A stretch of 6,232 nucleotides of DNA from Chloroflexi bacterium UBA4733 (GTDB taxonomy: Bacteria > Chloroflexota > UBA4733), in assembly GCA_002404055.1 (NCBI GenBank), contig DHIZ01000024.1:17222-23453 (forward strand). Direction: 5' to 3'. The notes beneath the pieces are model-generated. The model worked only from the letters and a program-made list of their open reading frames with translations, was not told where the DNA came from and searched no databases. Made by a program: the position numbers and the translations under genes. Shown here piece after piece: positions 6,229 through 6,232 of this stretch (positions within the stretch are counted from its first letter, which is position 1; each line of letters begins with the position of its first letter).

Positions 6229-6232
6229 TCGC

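Noticed and set aside
6152..6232. Minus-strand open frame of 26 codons ending at the TAG at 6154-6152, possible C-terminus of an upstream gene
   Set aside because: It is made almost entirely of the GC-rich repeats, matches nothing I recognise and is cut by the window edge, so it cannot be supported as coding.
1..6232. tRNA genes, rRNA, CRISPR arrays, transposase or integrase genes
   Set aside because: None was found on either strand by inspection. The repeats seen are too few and too irregular for CRISPR, and no transposase-like or integrase-like protein is encoded.

Overview
The window looks like a mosaic accessory (defence-type) region from a GC-rich bacterium. The HNH gene type, the kinase-like/DUF3037 pair and the PglZ-like/zinc-finger methyltransferase pieces would suit Chloroflexota or a similar environmental lineage, but nothing here fixes the taxon. 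Composition is not uniform. A sample line in the left part (1981-2040) has 36 of 60 G+C, and one in the right part (5041-5100) has 45 of 60. This fits segments of different origin joined near 4200.

Left part, 1-3646. The edge holds the first ten codons of a leftward gene that I read as DUF429 (predicted RNase H-like nuclease). A compact rightward three-gene operon follows: a small HTH (excisionase/MerR-type) protein (261-482), a large N6-adenine DNA methyltransferase (479-3061, 4-nt overlap) and a four-cysteine HNH endonuclease (3071-3523, 9-nt gap). Just after it, on the minus strand, lies a second, truncated copy of the DUF429 start. The first 47 bases of the window and 3600-3646 match at 43 of 47 positions. 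The operon is therefore bracketed by two diverged copies of the same gene start, as expected of a module inserted at, or recombined into, a DUF429 locus.

Middle part, 3616-4200. A HipA-like kinase N-terminal segment is followed at once by the start of a DUF3037 gene. These two families commonly sit side by side. Here the kinase stops soon after its first lobe and the DUF3037 homology breaks off after about 50 residues, so both look like remnants.

Right part, 4190-6232, minus strand. A PglZ-like N-terminal segment (6139 down to about 4841) runs directly into an internal piece of a large zinc-finger DNA methyltransferase (4841 down to about 4206). The methyltransferase piece keeps the SAM-binding motif but has no NPPY-type catalytic motif. 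The PglZ-like piece ends before any phosphatase domain could begin. Both look like wreckage of a BREX-like or related PglZ/methyltransferase defence locus. A GC-rich short repeat cluster lies upstream of it at the right edge.

Only the HTH-methyltransferase-HNH operon appears intact. It is the most plausible functional system: a restriction-modification-like module whose methyltransferase carries an unrecognised N-terminal region of about 285 residues and a C-terminal tail resembling the small proteins often encoded just before HNH genes of this type.
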